The notes: generated by a model from the sequence alone, not told the origin. 64,000 nt of DNA from Stenotrophomonas sp. 24(2023) (GCF_030913365.1 NZ_CP133160.1:3758001-3822000); one strand, 5' to 3'. Shown: positions 43,259 through 52,910, numbered from the stretch's first letter. Program-made: numbers and translations.

Positions 43259-45847
43259 ATGCCCTCTGCCCACCGTTCCCTGCCTGCCCTGTCCACCTTG
43301 TCGGTGCTGATTGCCACCGGCCTGGCCGGCCTGCCGGTCACCACCTGCGCTGCCGAGACCGATGCACAGCCGGCCACCACCGCCGCCACCGCCACGGCGG
43401 CGGCCTCCACGCTCGATGCGGTGGTCGTCACCGGTTCGCGCACCAGCACCCGCACCGTCAAGAACAGCTCCACACCGATCGATGTGATTTCCGCTGAGGA
43501 CCTCGCCGCGACCGGCCAGGCCAACCTGCTGGAAGCGCTGCAGCGCAGCCTGCCATCGCTGAGCCAGATCGGCGGCTACCAGAGTGACCAGGAAAGCCTG
43601 ATCCGCGGCTACCAGCTGCGCAACCTGTCGCCGGGCTACACGCTGGTGCTGGTGAACGGCAAACGCCGCAACGCCAGCGCCTACGTCAGTGGGGCCAATG
43701 GCGGCGGCTATCCGGGCCACGCCTGGACCGACCTGGCGCTGATTCCGGTGTCGGCCATCGACCACATCGAAGTGCTGCGCGATGGCGCCTCGGCGCTGTA
43801 CGGCTCCGATGCGATCACCGGCGTCATCAACGTGATCCTCAAGTCGCAGGCGCACGGCGGCGATGTCTCGGTGGAAAGCGGGCAGAGCATCGATGGCGAT
43901 GGCAGCCGCACCAGCGTGCGTGCCAACGTGGGCCTGCCGTGGGGCGCCGATGGCTTCATCAACCTGTCCGGTGAAAGTACCCGCCAGCACCATGCCATCC
44001 GCACGCGCCGCTACATCGATGGTTACCTGAGCTACCCGGCGCTGGACGCCAATGGCAACTTGGTGGCACTGCGCCCGAACAACCGGCTGCCGGCCGGAGC
44101 CACGCCGAATCCGGCCGAGGCCGGCCGCAATGCCGAAGCCAACACCATCCTCAGTTCGCCGTCGTACGACCTGAAGGCGTTCGCGGTGAATGCCGGCCAC
44201 GGGCTGGGGGACAGTGCGCAGTTCTATGCCACCGCCACGGCCAGCGACCGCACCGCGCAGGCGATCCAGAATTTCCGCCTGCCAGCGACCATCTTCGGTA
44301 CCTACAAGGCGCCGAGCGTGCTGAACGTGTGGCCCGATGGTTTCCTGCCGGTGCTGGAAACCAAGGAAAAGCAGTACACCGGCACGGCAGGGGTGAAGGG
44401 CCAGCTGGCCGGCTGGGATTACGACGCCAGCCTGACCGGCAACCGCAACACGGTGCGCACCTATACCCGCAACTCGGTCAACTACTCGCTGGCCTACCCG
44501 GGCGCGCCAACCGATTTCTATGACGGCAAGCTGGACTACCAGCAGGGCATCGCCAACCTGGACCTGCGCCGTGGCTTCGAGGTGGCAGCCTTTGCCTCGC
44601 CGCTGGAAGTCAGCGCCGGTGCCGAGTACCAGCATGAGCGCTACCAGCGCGGGGCAGGGCAGTGGGAGTCGTATACCGGCTTCGGTGCGGCGGCGTTCGT
44701 GGGCTATTCCACCGCCGATGCGGTCAAGGCCACCCGCAACAGCAAGGCAGTCTATGTGGGCGCGGCCACCAACATCACCTCGCGCTGGTACCTGGATGCC
44801 GCCGCGCGCTGGGAAGACCATTCGGACTTCGGCAGCGTGTCCACCGGCCGCCTGACCACGCGCTTTGATTTCACCGATGCGCTGGGCCTGCGCGCCACGG
44901 TGAGCAATGGCTTCCACGCGCCCAGCCTGGGCGCGCAGTACTACCAGGCCACCGGCAGCTGCCCGTGCGGCACCACGCTGGTGGCACAGGTGAACTCGCC
45001 GGCGGCGCGCGCACTGGGCGCCACCGCGCTGCAGCCGGAAAAGGCCACCAATTACAGCCTGGGCGTCACCTGGGACCCGAACCCGGCCTTCCATCTGGCG
45101 CTGGATGCGTACCAGATCGATATCCGCGGCCAGCTGGGGCAATCCAGCCAGGTCGGGTACAACGCACAGGACCCGGCGCGCATCACCGACAACAGCGGCA
45201 CCGTGCTGACCGCCGCGCAGAAGAACACCATCGATGCGCTGCTGGGCACGGCCGGTATCAGCATCCTGCCGGGCGATGCGTTCTTCGCCAGCTACTTCAC
45301 CAACGTGGGCAACACCCGCACGCGCGGCCTGGAGTTGACCGTCGAGGCCAACCAGCAGACCGGCTGGGGCCACCTGCGCTGGAGCTATGCCGCCAACGTC
45401 GGCCGCACCACCATCGAGAAGGTGGGCGCCATTCCACAGGCCTTGCAGGGACTGCCGAACATCAACCTGCTGACCAAGAGCAGCGAGTACGCGCTGCGTT
45501 TCCGTACCCCGTCCTATACGCAGGTGGCGGGGCTGGGCTGGCAGAACGGGCGCTGGCGTTCGAACGTGGACCTGACCTACTACGGGCCGATCAAGCGCCT
45601 GAACAACGGCGTGGAATACAAGCTGCCGCCGGTGCTGGTGACCAACCTGTCCGGCGGGGTGGAACTGGGCGGCGGCTGGAGCGCGGCGCTGGGCATCAAC
45701 AACGTGTTCGACAAGCGCACCCGCAAGGTGCCGGCCTATGCACGCAGCGCCACGGATGTGGCCAGCATCGAGACGACCTGGGACAGCGGCGATGTGCTCA
45801 GCCTGATCGGTGCGTACTGGTATGGCCGGGTGAGCTACCGGTTCTGA
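43259..45847 (+). CDS. TonB-dependent outer-membrane receptor
   Basis: 862 residues. Signal peptide to about residue 31 (TLSVLIATGLAGLPVTTCAA), a Thr/Ala-rich stretch, then the TonB box-like LDAVVVTGSR (53-62). The plug domain includes LVNGKRRNASAYVSG and DHIEVLRDGASALYGSDAITG. A 22-strand barrel follows and ends in the C-terminal Phe (RVSYRF) needed for insertion. It has a CPCG motif in an external loop. As first gene of a cluster with LLM monooxygenases, deacylase and ABC importer, it probably brings a sulfur-containing organic compound across the outer membrane; a siderophore role is less likely. Confidence 0.93.
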   Translation: MPSAHRSLPALSTLSVLIATGLAGLPVTTCAAETDAQPATTAATATAAASTLDAVVVTGSRTSTRTVKNSSTPIDVISAEDLAATGQANLLEALQRSLPSLSQIGGYQSDQESLIRGYQLRNLSPGYTLVLVNGKRRNASAYVSGANGGGYPGHAWTDLALIPVSAIDHIEVLRDGASALYGSDAITGVINVILKSQAHGGDVSVESGQSIDGDGSRTSVRANVGLPWGADGFINLSGESTRQHHAIRTRRYIDGYLSYPALDANGNLVALRPNNRLPAGATPNPAEAGRNAEANTILSSPSYDLKAFAVNAGHGLGDSAQFYATATASDRTAQAIQNFRLPATIFGTYKAPSVLNVWPDGFLPVLETKEKQYTGTAGVKGQLAGWDYDASLTGNRNTVRTYTRNSVNYSLAYPGAPTDFYDGKLDYQQGIANLDLRRGFEVAAFASPLEVSAGAEYQHERYQRGAGQWESYTGFGAAAFVGYSTADAVKATRNSKAVYVGAATNITSRWYLDAAARWEDHSDFGSVSTGRLTTRFDFTDALGLRATVSNGFHAPSLGAQYYQATGSCPCGTTLVAQVNSPAARALGATALQPEKATNYSLGVTWDPNPAFHLALDAYQIDIRGQLGQSSQVGYNAQDPARITDNSGTVLTAAQKNTIDALLGTAGISILPGDAFFASYFTNVGNTRTRGLELTVEANQQTGWGHLRWSYAANVGRTTIEKVGAIPQALQGLPNINLLTKSSEYALRFRTPSYTQVAGLGWQNGRWRSNVDLTYYGPIKRLNNGVEYKLPPVLVTNLSGGVELGGGWSAALGINNVFDKRTRKVPAYARSATDVASIETTWDSGDVLSLIGAYWYGRVSYRF

Positions 45848-45882
45848 GGTTTCGACAACGCAGTGCAGACAGAGGAGTTGGC

Positions 45883-46464
45883 ATGTCACGTCCCTTGAAT
45901 GTGGTGGCCCTGGTGGGGTCGCCGACGGCATCGGCGCAATCGCGCACGCTGCTGCTGGTGCAGCACCTGCTGGATGCTCTGCGCCAGCACGCTACCATCA
46001 ATGCCGAGCGGGTCGAGCTGGCCGCGATCGCCCGCCCGCTGGGCCAGGCCCTGCAGCGCAGCGAGCTGGAGGCACCGGTGGAACAGGCGTTGCGCACGCT
46101 GGAGGCGGCCGATTTCCTGCTGGTGGCCGCACCGGTGTATCGCGGCTCGTATCCGGGCCTGTTCAAGCACCTGGTGGATTTCATCGGGCTGGAGGCGCTG
46201 GTGGACACGCCGGTGCTGCTGGCGGCGACCGGCGGAAGCGAGCGCCACGCGCTGGTGATCGACCATCAGCTGCGGCCGCTCTTCAGCTTCCTGCAGGCAC
46301 ACACGTTGCCGATCGGTGTCTACGCCACGCCTGGCGACTTCGACGGGGAGGCAATCACCAGCGCGGCGCTGCAGGCGCGCATCGCACTGGCGGCCGAGCG
46401 CGCTGCGGTGCATCTGCAGCCCCGTACGGCGGCCGCGCCGGCACCGCTGCGACGCATCGCCTGA
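45883..46464 (+). CDS. NAD(P)H-dependent FMN reductase (MsuE/SsuE-like)
   Basis: 193-residue flavodoxin-fold reductase: VALVGSPTASAQSRTLLL (8-25) is the FMN phosphate loop and APVYRGSYPGLFKHLVDFIG the flavin-stacking segment typical of MsuE and SsuE. These enzymes supply FMNH2 to two-component monooxygenases. Two such LLM monooxygenases are encoded downstream, so this is very likely their partner. AGAGGAG precedes the ATG, 35 bp after the receptor gene. Confidence 0.9.
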   Translation: MSRPLNVVALVGSPTASAQSRTLLLVQHLLDALRQHATINAERVELAAIARPLGQALQRSELEAPVEQALRTLEAADFLLVAAPVYRGSYPGLFKHLVDFIGLEALVDTPVLLAATGGSERHALVIDHQLRPLFSFLQAHTLPIGVYATPGDFDGEAITSAALQARIALAAERAAVHLQPRTAAAPAPLRRIA

Positions 46465-46468
46465 TGCC

Positions 46469-46499
46469 GGCCATAACCGGCGGCAGTGTGCTTATGGCC
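46469..46499. promoter_or_regulatory. Inverted repeat between FMN reductase and DUF3088 genes
   Basis: GGCCATAA (46469-46476) and TTATGGCC (46492-46499) are perfect 8-bp inverted halves 15 bp apart, in a 159-bp gap within the cluster. It could be an operator for a second promoter driving the downstream genes, or a transcript hairpin. Confidence 0.45.
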
Positions 46500-46623
46500 A
46501 ACCTGTATTTGCGTGGCCGGATCTGACCGCTGATTGTCGATTTGCGGCCCAAGGCGCCGCCACGGCTTGTCTAGCATCGATGTTCCAACGGCAGCGTGCT
46601 GCCGGCCCAGAAGAGGATTTTCC

Positions 46624-46986
46624 GTGTCTGCACAGCCGAACCCCAAACCCATCCTGTTCCTGCTCGACCGCGAGTTCGAGGACGGCACCCTGCCGGGGCA
46701 GCGCTTCTTCTGCCGGCACAGCCTGCTGCTGGAAGGCGCGCTGTCGAGCATCGATGGCCTGGGCGCGCAGCTGGACGTGCGCCGGATCGGCTTCGCCCGG
46801 CCACGCCGCGAGGTGATTGCCGAGATCGGTGAGCAGGACCAGTCCCTGCCCAAGCTGGTGCTGCCGCAGGGCGTACGCAGCGAGCACGCCAGCGGCGCGC
46901 ACCAGGACCGCCAGTACGTATCCGGTGCCGAACCGATCCTGGCCGCACTCAATGGCCTGCTCGGCATCCCCGTGGCCCATCCCTGA
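46624..46986 (+). CDS. DUF3088 protein, thioredoxin-fold-like
   Basis: 120 residues from a GTG start with AGAGGA upstream. The pattern KPILFLLDREFEDGTLPGQ, then FFCRHSLLLEGALSSI and a late LPKLVLPQGV matches DUF3088. Family members I recall read CPDC in place of CRHS; the strand-Cys-helix layout and the cis-Pro-like LPKLVL look like a glutaredoxin/thioredoxin fold, with only the first Cys kept here. It lies between the flavin reductase and the LLM monooxygenases. In the Bacillus ytm operon a glutaredoxin-like protein (YtnI) has the equivalent position, so a thiol-handling role in the pathway is plausible. Confidence 0.8.
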   Translation: MSAQPNPKPILFLLDREFEDGTLPGQRFFCRHSLLLEGALSSIDGLGAQLDVRRIGFARPRREVIAEIGEQDQSLPKLVLPQGVRSEHASGAHQDRQYVSGAEPILAALNGLLGIPVAHP

Positions 46987-47000
46987 GCGAGGTGGCACCG

Positions 47001-47996
47001 ATGAGTTACCTGACCAGCGTGCTGGACAAGAGCCCCATTGCCGAAGGGGCAAGCGCCGAGCAGGCGCTGCGCAACAGCGTGCAGCTGGCCCAGCATGCCG
47101 AGCGGCTGGGCTACCACCGCTACTGGTTTGCCGAGCACCACGCCACGCCGCAGCTGGCCGGCCCGGCACCGGAAGTGCTGGCGGCCTGGGTGCTGGCACA
47201 GACCCAGCGCATCCGCATCGGCAGCGGTGGGGTGATGCTGCGCCACTACGCGCCGTACAAGGTGGCCGAGGCCTTCAATCTGCTGGCGGCGCTGGCGCCG
47301 GGACGGGTGGATCTGGGCGTGGGCAAGGCCCCCGGTGGGTTGCCGGCGTCGACCGCCGCGCTGGCCGCCGGGCGGCCGCCCGTGGGGGATTTCGACGGTC
47401 AGGTACGCGACCTGGAGGGCTTCCTGTCCGCCAGCCTTGCGCCGGACCACCCGCTGGCCGCCGCGCAGGCACGGCCGCAGCCGGCCACCCCGCCCGAACG
47501 GTTCCTGCTGGGCGCCAGCCCGCAGAGTGCGCGCCTGGCCGGCGAGCTCGGCTGGCGCTTCGTCTATGCAGCGCACTTCGATGGTGACCCGAACCACATC
47601 GATGCGGCGTTCCATGCCTACCGCGCGGTTTCGTCGCAGGCCCCGCTGCTGGCGACGGTCGCCTTCGCTGCACCGACCGCCGAGGCGGCGGCCCGTCATG
47701 TCGGTGCGCTGCGCGTCTACAAGCTGCACCTGGCACCGGGGCAAACGGTGAACCTGCCCAGTCCGGAGGCCGCGGCCGAGTATGCCCGGCAGGTAGGCGT
47801 GCATGACTTCCGCATCGAGGAAACGCGCCCCAGTGTGCTGTCCGGCGATGCCCAGCACGTGCGTGCGGCACTGGATGCGCTGCACCGCCGCCATGGCGTT
47901 GGCGAGTTCATCCTCGATGCACCGGTGGCCGACCTGGATGCGCGCCTGACATCCCTTGAACTGCTCTCGCCCGCACCCCGCGCGGCGGTGGCCTGA
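47001..47996 (+). CDS. LLM flavin-dependent monooxygenase, MsnO8/YtmO-like
   Basis: 331 residues of the bacterial luciferase-like fold, MsnO8 branch: MSYLTSVLDKSPIAEGAS, then LGYHRYWFAEHHATPQLAG and RIGSGGVMLRHYAPYKVAE. Such proteins use FMNH2 and O2; YtmO (CmoO) in Bacillus acts in S-alkyl-cysteine salvage. I start at ATG 47001 rather than the upstream GTG at 46992 because of GAGG spacing. Followed 18 bp later by a second LLM enzyme of a different branch. Cytosolic. Confidence 0.9.
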   Translation: MSYLTSVLDKSPIAEGASAEQALRNSVQLAQHAERLGYHRYWFAEHHATPQLAGPAPEVLAAWVLAQTQRIRIGSGGVMLRHYAPYKVAEAFNLLAALAPGRVDLGVGKAPGGLPASTAALAAGRPPVGDFDGQVRDLEGFLSASLAPDHPLAAAQARPQPATPPERFLLGASPQSARLAGELGWRFVYAAHFDGDPNHIDAAFHAYRAVSSQAPLLATVAFAAPTAEAAARHVGALRVYKLHLAPGQTVNLPSPEAAAEYARQVGVHDFRIEETRPSVLSGDAQHVRAALDALHRRHGVGEFILDAPVADLDARLTSLELLSPAPRAAVA

Positions 47997-48014
47997 TCCC
48001 GCAGGAGATACCCG

Positions 48015-49358
48015 ATGAGCAAGACCCCGCGCCCCATTCCGTTCGGCATCATGCTGCAGGGCCCCGGCAGCCACATGCATGCGTGGAAGCATCCGTCCAA
48101 CGCGCCGGACGCCAGTGTCAACCTGCAGTACTACATCGACATCACCCGCACCGCCGAGGTGAACGGCATCGCCTTCGGTTTCGTGGCCGATGGCCTGTAC
48201 ATCAACGAAAAATCGATTCCGCATTTCCTCAACCGCTTCGAGCCGATCTCGCTGCTGTCCGCGCTGGCGACGGCCACCACGAAGATCGGCCTGGCCGGCA
48301 CGTTGTCCACCTCCTACAGCGATCCGTTCACCGTGGCCCGCCAGTTCGCCTCGCTGGACCTGATCAGCGGCGGGCGCGCGGGCTGGAACGTGGTCACCTC
48401 GCCGCTGGAAGGCTCCGGGCGCAACTATGGGCGGCCGCATCCGGAACACGCGCTGCGCTACCAGATCGCCGACGAGTACCTGGACGTGGTGCAGGGCCTG
48501 TGGGATTCCTGGGATGACGATGCCTTCGTGCGTGACCGCGACAGCGGCACGTTCTTCGCGGCGGAGAAATTCCGCCGCCTGGACCACAAGGGGCGCTTCT
48601 TCCAGGTGGAGGGACCGCTGAACATCCAGCGCTCGCCGCAGGGCCAGCCGGTCATCTTCCAGGCCGGCTCGTCCGATGATGGCATCGCGCTGGCCGGCAA
48701 GTACGCCGATGCGGTATTCACCCATTCGCCCTCGCTGGAAGAGACGCGCGCGTTCACCCAGAAGGTGAAGCAGTCGGCTATCGCGCACGGCCGCAGCGCC
48801 AGCGATGTGAAGATCTTCCCCGGCATCGGCCCGATCGTCGGCCATACCGCCGAGGAGGCCGAAGCCAAATACCAGGCGATTGCCGCACTGGCCGGGCTGG
48901 ACGATGCGTTGGCCTACCTGGGGCGCTTCTTCGACCACCACGATTTCAGCCAGTACGACCCGGACGCCCCGTTCCCGGCGTTGGGCGATGTTGGCAGCAA
49001 TTCGTTCCGTTCCACCACCGACCGCATCAAGGCCGATGCGCGCGAGCGCGGCCTGAGCCTGCGCCAGGTCGCCCTGGAGGCGGTGAGCCCGCGGCCGAAT
49101 TTCATCGGCACGCCCGAGCAGGTGGCCGATGAGCTGATCCGCTGGTTCGATGCCGGTGCCAGCGACGGCTTCATCCTGGGCTTTGCCGTGCAGCGGCAGG
49201 GGCTGGATGATTTCGTGACCCTGGTGCTGCCGATCCTGGAAGCGCGGGGTTACCACCGCAGCACGCTGGAAGGGGACACGCTGCGCGATCACCTGGGCCT
49301 GCCGCGCAAGGAAAGCCGCTACAGCACCGATGCCGAACCGGCACGCAAGGCAGGGTGA
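48015..49358 (+). CDS. LLM monooxygenase, NtaA/SnaA/DszA family
   Basis: 447 residues. Markers of the NtaA/SnaA/DszA branch are [18 protein letters not shown] at the start, [31 protein letters not shown], and [20 protein letters not shown]. Bacillus relatives (YxeK, YtnJ/CmoJ) oxidise N-acetylated S-alkyl or S-succinyl cysteines so that the C-S bond breaks. The gene follows an AGGAG ribosome site and is tightly followed by the M20 deacylase gene, 10 bp later. The needed FMNH2 probably comes from the reductase at 45883. Confidence 0.92.
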   Translation: MSKTPRPIPFGIMLQGPGSHMHAWKHPSNAPDASVNLQYYIDITRTAEVNGIAFGFVADGLYINEKSIPHFLNRFEPISLLSALATATTKIGLAGTLSTSYSDPFTVARQFASLDLISGGRAGWNVVTSPLEGSGRNYGRPHPEHALRYQIADEYLDVVQGLWDSWDDDAFVRDRDSGTFFAAEKFRRLDHKGRFFQVEGPLNIQRSPQGQPVIFQAGSSDDGIALAGKYADAVFTHSPSLEETRAFTQKVKQSAIAHGRSASDVKIFPGIGPIVGHTAEEAEAKYQAIAALAGLDDALAYLGRFFDHHDFSQYDPDAPFPALGDVGSNSFRSTTDRIKADARERGLSLRQVALEAVSPRPNFIGTPEQVADELIRWFDAGASDGFILGFAVQRQGLDDFVTLVLPILEARGYHRSTLEGDTLRDHLGLPRKESRYSTDAEPARKAG

Positions 49359-49368
49359 GGGACGAGCG

Positions 49369-50574
49369 ATGAACCTCCTGCATCGTGTGCCGTTGGATGC
49401 TGCAACGCCCGGCGTGCTGCCACAGATCGCCGCCCGTGCCGGTGAGGCCATCGCGATCCGCCACGACCTGCACCAGCACCCGGAACTGGCCTTCGAGGAG
49501 CACCGCACCAGTGCCCGCGTGGCCGACCTGCTGCAGCAGTGGGGCTACCAGGTGAGCACCGGGGTCGGTGGCACCGGCGTGGTCGGCACGCTGCAACGCG
49601 GGCAGGGCAGCCGCCGGCTCGGGCTGCGCGCGGACATCGATGCGCTGCCGATCCACGAAGAATCCGGGCTGGCCTATGCCAGCCAGCGCGATGGGCTGAT
49701 GCACGCCTGCGGCCACGATGGCCATACCGCGATCCTGCTGTCGGCCGCGCACTACCTGGCCCATCACGGGCGCATCGACGGCACGCTGCAGCTGGTGTTC
49801 CAGCCGGCCGAGGAAACCGGTTCGGGGGCCTCGAAAATGATTGCCGATGGGCTGTTCGAGCGCTTCCCGGTCGATGCCATCTATGGCCTGCACAACTGGC
49901 CGGGCGTGCCGACCGGGCACTTTGGTTTCGTCGATGGCCCGGCGATGGCATCGGTGGACTGGGCGCGGGTACGCATCATCGGCAAGGGCGGCCACGGCGC
50001 CGAGCCGCAGGGCAGCGTGGACCCGATCCTGGCCGCTGCGCATGTGATCACCGCACTGCAGAGCGTGGTGTCCCGCAACGTCGATCCGCGGCAGATGGGC
50101 GTGGTCACGGTCGGTTCGATTCACGGCGGGCAGGCGGCCAATGTCATCCCCGACGAAGTGGAGCTGAAGCTGACCGTGCGGGCCTTCCTGCCCGAGGTGC
50201 GGCAGACGCTGCGCCAGCGGGTGGGCGAGGTGGCCGCGCAGACGGCGGCGGCCTTCGGTGCGCGTGCCGAGGTGGAATTCCCGCGCGGCTTCCCCAGCGT
50301 GATCAATCATCCCGAGCAGACCGCCTACATCCGCCAGGTGGCCCGCGAAGGCTTCGGTGCCGGGCAGGTGGTGGAGGGCTTCGCGCCGCGCACGGCCAGC
50401 GAGGATTTCGCCTTCCTGCTGCAGGCGCGTCCCGGCAGTTTCGTGTTTGTCGGCAACGGTGACAGCGCACCGCTGCACAGCCCGCGCTACGTGTTCAACG
50501 ACGCGGCGATTGCACCGGCCGCCAGCCTGTGGGCGCGCCTGGCCGAACATTACCTGGTGGAGCAACCGGCATGA
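49369..50574 (+). CDS. M20-family amidohydrolase (N-acyl amino acid deacylase)
   Basis: 401 residues. Metal and catalytic residues of the M20D group are visible: Cys114 and His116 in HACGHDGHT, Glu148/Glu149 in PAEETGSG, His175 in GLHNWPG, and a late His in the PLHSPRY segment. Relatives are hippurate hydrolases and the N-acetyl-cysteine deacylases YxeP/SndB. In this cluster it would remove the acetyl group after C-S cleavage and release cysteine. I start at MNLLHRVPLD; the frame extends upstream over the previous gene. Overlaps the acetyltransferase gene by 4 bp. Confidence 0.92.
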   Translation: MNLLHRVPLDAATPGVLPQIAARAGEAIAIRHDLHQHPELAFEEHRTSARVADLLQQWGYQVSTGVGGTGVVGTLQRGQGSRRLGLRADIDALPIHEESGLAYASQRDGLMHACGHDGHTAILLSAAHYLAHHGRIDGTLQLVFQPAEETGSGASKMIADGLFERFPVDAIYGLHNWPGVPTGHFGFVDGPAMASVDWARVRIIGKGGHGAEPQGSVDPILAAAHVITALQSVVSRNVDPRQMGVVTVGSIHGGQAANVIPDEVELKLTVRAFLPEVRQTLRQRVGEVAAQTAAAFGARAEVEFPRGFPSVINHPEQTAYIRQVAREGFGAGQVVEGFAPRTASEDFAFLLQARPGSFVFVGNGDSAPLHSPRYVFNDAAIAPAASLWARLAEHYLVEQPA

Positions 50575-51128
50575 GCGCGCAACGTCCCGTCGATACCTTC
50601 CTCTACACCTCGGTGCACGATCCCTTGGCGCAGCCGCTGTTCGACGGGCTGGAACAGGAGTACGACACCCGCTATGCGGATGTGCGCCGACGCATCGGCG
50701 GCAGTGCGCGCGAGGAGCTGCAGCGCTACCCGGCACAGGCCTTCGCCGCGCCGGTGGGGGCCTTCGTACTGCTGCTGCGTGATGGCCAGGCGATCTCCGG
50801 CGGTGCCTTCATGCCGCACCGTGACCCGGATACCGCCGAATTCAAGCGCATCTGGACATTGCCGGGGCTGCGCCGGCAGGGCATTGCCCGGCGCGTGCTG
50901 GCCGAACTGGAAGCGCAGGCAGTGCGCCAGGGCTATCGCCGGGTGTTCCTGACCACCGGCTTCCGCCAGCCCGAGGCGGTCGGCCTGTACCTCAGCCATG
51001 GCTACACCGCGCTGTTCGACCTGCAGGCCGACCCGGAGACCGTGGCGCACCTGCCGTTCGAGAAGCACCTGCGTCCTGTCGTGGCCAGTGCTGCATCGCC
51101 CCCGCTGCTGCACGGAGCCCACGCATGA
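50571..51128 (+). CDS. GNAT N-acetyltransferase
   Basis: 185 residues. The acetyl-CoA motif is RRQGIARRVLAELEAQA, preceded by the strand FKRIWTLPGL and followed by GYRRVFLTTGFRQPEAVGLY. In the Bacillus yxe and ytm operons the GNAT protein (YxeL, YtmI/SndA) N-acetylates the imported S-modified cysteine, making it a substrate for the LLM enzymes. The 4-bp overlaps on both sides (M20 gene before, ABC gene after) support the same role here. Confidence 0.88.
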   Translation: MSAQRPVDTFLYTSVHDPLAQPLFDGLEQEYDTRYADVRRRIGGSAREELQRYPAQAFAAPVGAFVLLLRDGQAISGGAFMPHRDPDTAEFKRIWTLPGLRRQGIARRVLAELEAQAVRQGYRRVFLTTGFRQPEAVGLYLSHGYTALFDLQADPETVAHLPFEKHLRPVVASAASPPLLHGAHA

Positions 51129-52864
51129 GCACCACCTCGACCTCCCTGGCCGGCATCGCCGACGGCAAAGCACCGACGCTGCGCATCGTGCCGGCCCGGC
51201 ACCCGCTGCAGCTGTTCGGCACGTTGCTGGCGGTTGCGCTGATCCTGATCGCCCTGCAGTCGGTGCTGGGCAACCCGCGCTGGGGCTGGGGCACGTTCGC
51301 CGACTGGTTCTTCGCCCGCCCGGTGCTGGAAGGACTGGCGCGCACGCTGTGGCTGACCGCGCTGGGGACCGGCCTGGGCTTCGCGCTGGGCACGCTGCTG
51401 GCGCTGGCCCGGGTATCGGGCTCGCCGCTGCTGGCCGCGGTGTCGTGGGGCTATGTGTGGCTGTTCCGCTCGATTCCGCTGCTGGTGCTGTTGCTGCTGC
51501 TCAACAACCTGGGCTATCTGTACAGCACCATCGAACTGGGCGTACCGTTCACCGGCATCAGCCTGTTCTCGTACCCGACCACGCAGCTGATCGGCGTGTT
51601 CACCGCTGCCGTGCTGGGCCTGACGCTGAACCAGGCGGCGTTCTCGGCCGAGGTCATCCGTGGTGGCATCCTGTCGGTGGACCATGGCCAGTCCGAGGCC
51701 GCGGCCGCGCTGGGCCTGCCGCGCGGGCGGCAGATCCGCCGCATCATCCTGCCGCAGGCGATGCGCTCGATCCTGCCGGCGGCATTCAACGATGTGATCG
51801 GCCTGGCCAAGAGCACCTCGGTGGTCTATGTGCTGGCCCTGCCGGAACTGTTCTACACCGTGCAGGTGATCTACCGCCGCAACCTGGAAGTGGTGCCGCT
51901 GCTGATGGTGGCCACGGTCTGGTACCTGGTCATCCTGACGGTGCTGTCGCTGCTGCAGCAGCGGGTGGAAAAGCGCTTTGCCCGTGGCCAGCTGCAGCGC
52001 GAGCGCAGTGTGTCGCGGGTGGTGTCACGGCCGGTGTCGCGCCCGCCGGTGGCACGTGTGCCGGCGGTACGCCCGCTGATCACATCGCCGCAGGCAGCCA
52101 GCACCGGAGCGGCCGTATCGCTGCAGGGCGTCAGCAAGGCCTTCGGTGACCAGACCGTGCTGGACGACGTGCACCTGGAACTGAAGGCTGGCAGCGTGAC
52201 GGTGCTGATCGGCCCGTCCGGGGCGGGCAAATCGACGCTGCTGCGGTTGATCAACCACCTCGAACACGCCGACGGTGGCTTCGTCACGGTCGGTGGCCAA
52301 CTGGTCGGCTACCGGCGCGATGGCGACACGCTGTACGAACTGCGCGAGAGCGAGATCCGCCGCCGCCGCGCCGATGTCGGCATGGTGTTCCAGAACTTCA
52401 ACCTGTTCCCGCACTTGACCGCGCTGGAGAACATCATCGAGGCACCGATCGCGGTGCGTGGTACGCCGCGCGCGCAGGCCGAGCAGCAGGCGCGCACGCT
52501 GCTGGAACGGGTGGGGCTGGCCGACAAGGCCGATGCCTACCCGCGACAGTTGTCCGGTGGCCAGCAGCAGCGCATCGCCATCGCCCGCGCACTGGCCCTG
52601 CAGCCGAAGGTGCTGCTGTTCGACGAACCCACCTCGGCACTGGACCCGGAACTGGTGGCCGAAGTGCTGGGCGTCATCGAAGAACTGTCGCGCTCGGGCA
52701 CCACGCTGGTGATCGTCACCCATGAGCTGGCATTCGCGCGTCGCGTGGCCGACCACGTGGTGATGATGGACCAGGGGCGGGTGATCGAGCAGGGCAGCCC
52801 GGACGCGCTGTTCGAACGTCCCCGCCAGCAACGCACCGCCGATTTCCTGGCCAAGACGCTGTAA
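51125..52864 (+). CDS. Fused amino-acid ABC transporter permease and ATPase
   Basis: 579 residues joining two usually separate subunits. The permease half (about 30-285) has membrane segments and the EAA loop EAAAALGLPRGRQIRRIILP typical of polar amino-acid (HisM/TcyB) permeases. An Arg/Pro-rich linker (about 290-330) leads to the ATPase: Walker A GPSGAGKST with Lys369, LSGGQQQR near 476, Walker B LLFDEPTSALD near 497-507, and switch THELAFARR. The fusion fixes a 1:1 ratio. With the binding protein encoded next, it makes a complete importer for a cysteine-like substrate. Confidence 0.92.
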   Translation: MSTTSTSLAGIADGKAPTLRIVPARHPLQLFGTLLAVALILIALQSVLGNPRWGWGTFADWFFARPVLEGLARTLWLTALGTGLGFALGTLLALARVSGSPLLAAVSWGYVWLFRSIPLLVLLLLLNNLGYLYSTIELGVPFTGISLFSYPTTQLIGVFTAAVLGLTLNQAAFSAEVIRGGILSVDHGQSEAAAALGLPRGRQIRRIILPQAMRSILPAAFNDVIGLAKSTSVVYVLALPELFYTVQVIYRRNLEVVPLLMVATVWYLVILTVLSLLQQRVEKRFARGQLQRERSVSRVVSRPVSRPPVARVPAVRPLITSPQAASTGAAVSLQGVSKAFGDQTVLDDVHLELKAGSVTVLIGPSGAGKSTLLRLINHLEHADGGFVTVGGQLVGYRRDGDTLYELRESEIRRRRADVGMVFQNFNLFPHLTALENIIEAPIAVRGTPRAQAEQQARTLLERVGLADKADAYPRQLSGGQQQRIAIARALALQPKVLLFDEPTSALDPELVAEVLGVIEELSRSGTTLVIVTHELAFARRVADHVVMMDQGRVIEQGSPDALFERPRQQRTADFLAKTL

Positions 52865-52910
52865 CCCAGGACGCCCAGCGCCAACTCCTCCCATTCCTGC
52901 AAGGACATCC

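Noticed and set aside
44965..45850. Upstream extension of the FMN reductase frame into the TonB receptor gene
   Set aside because: Sequence before ATG 45883 is a shadow of the receptor; a good ribosome site and the family start define 45883.
43160..45931. 923-codon open frame antisense to the TonB receptor
   Set aside because: Shadow frame; the plus-strand receptor has signal, plug and barrel signatures.
46320..49508. 1062-codon open frame antisense to the LLM monooxygenase genes
   Set aside because: Crosses three real genes and intergenic gaps; its composition is that of mirror frames.
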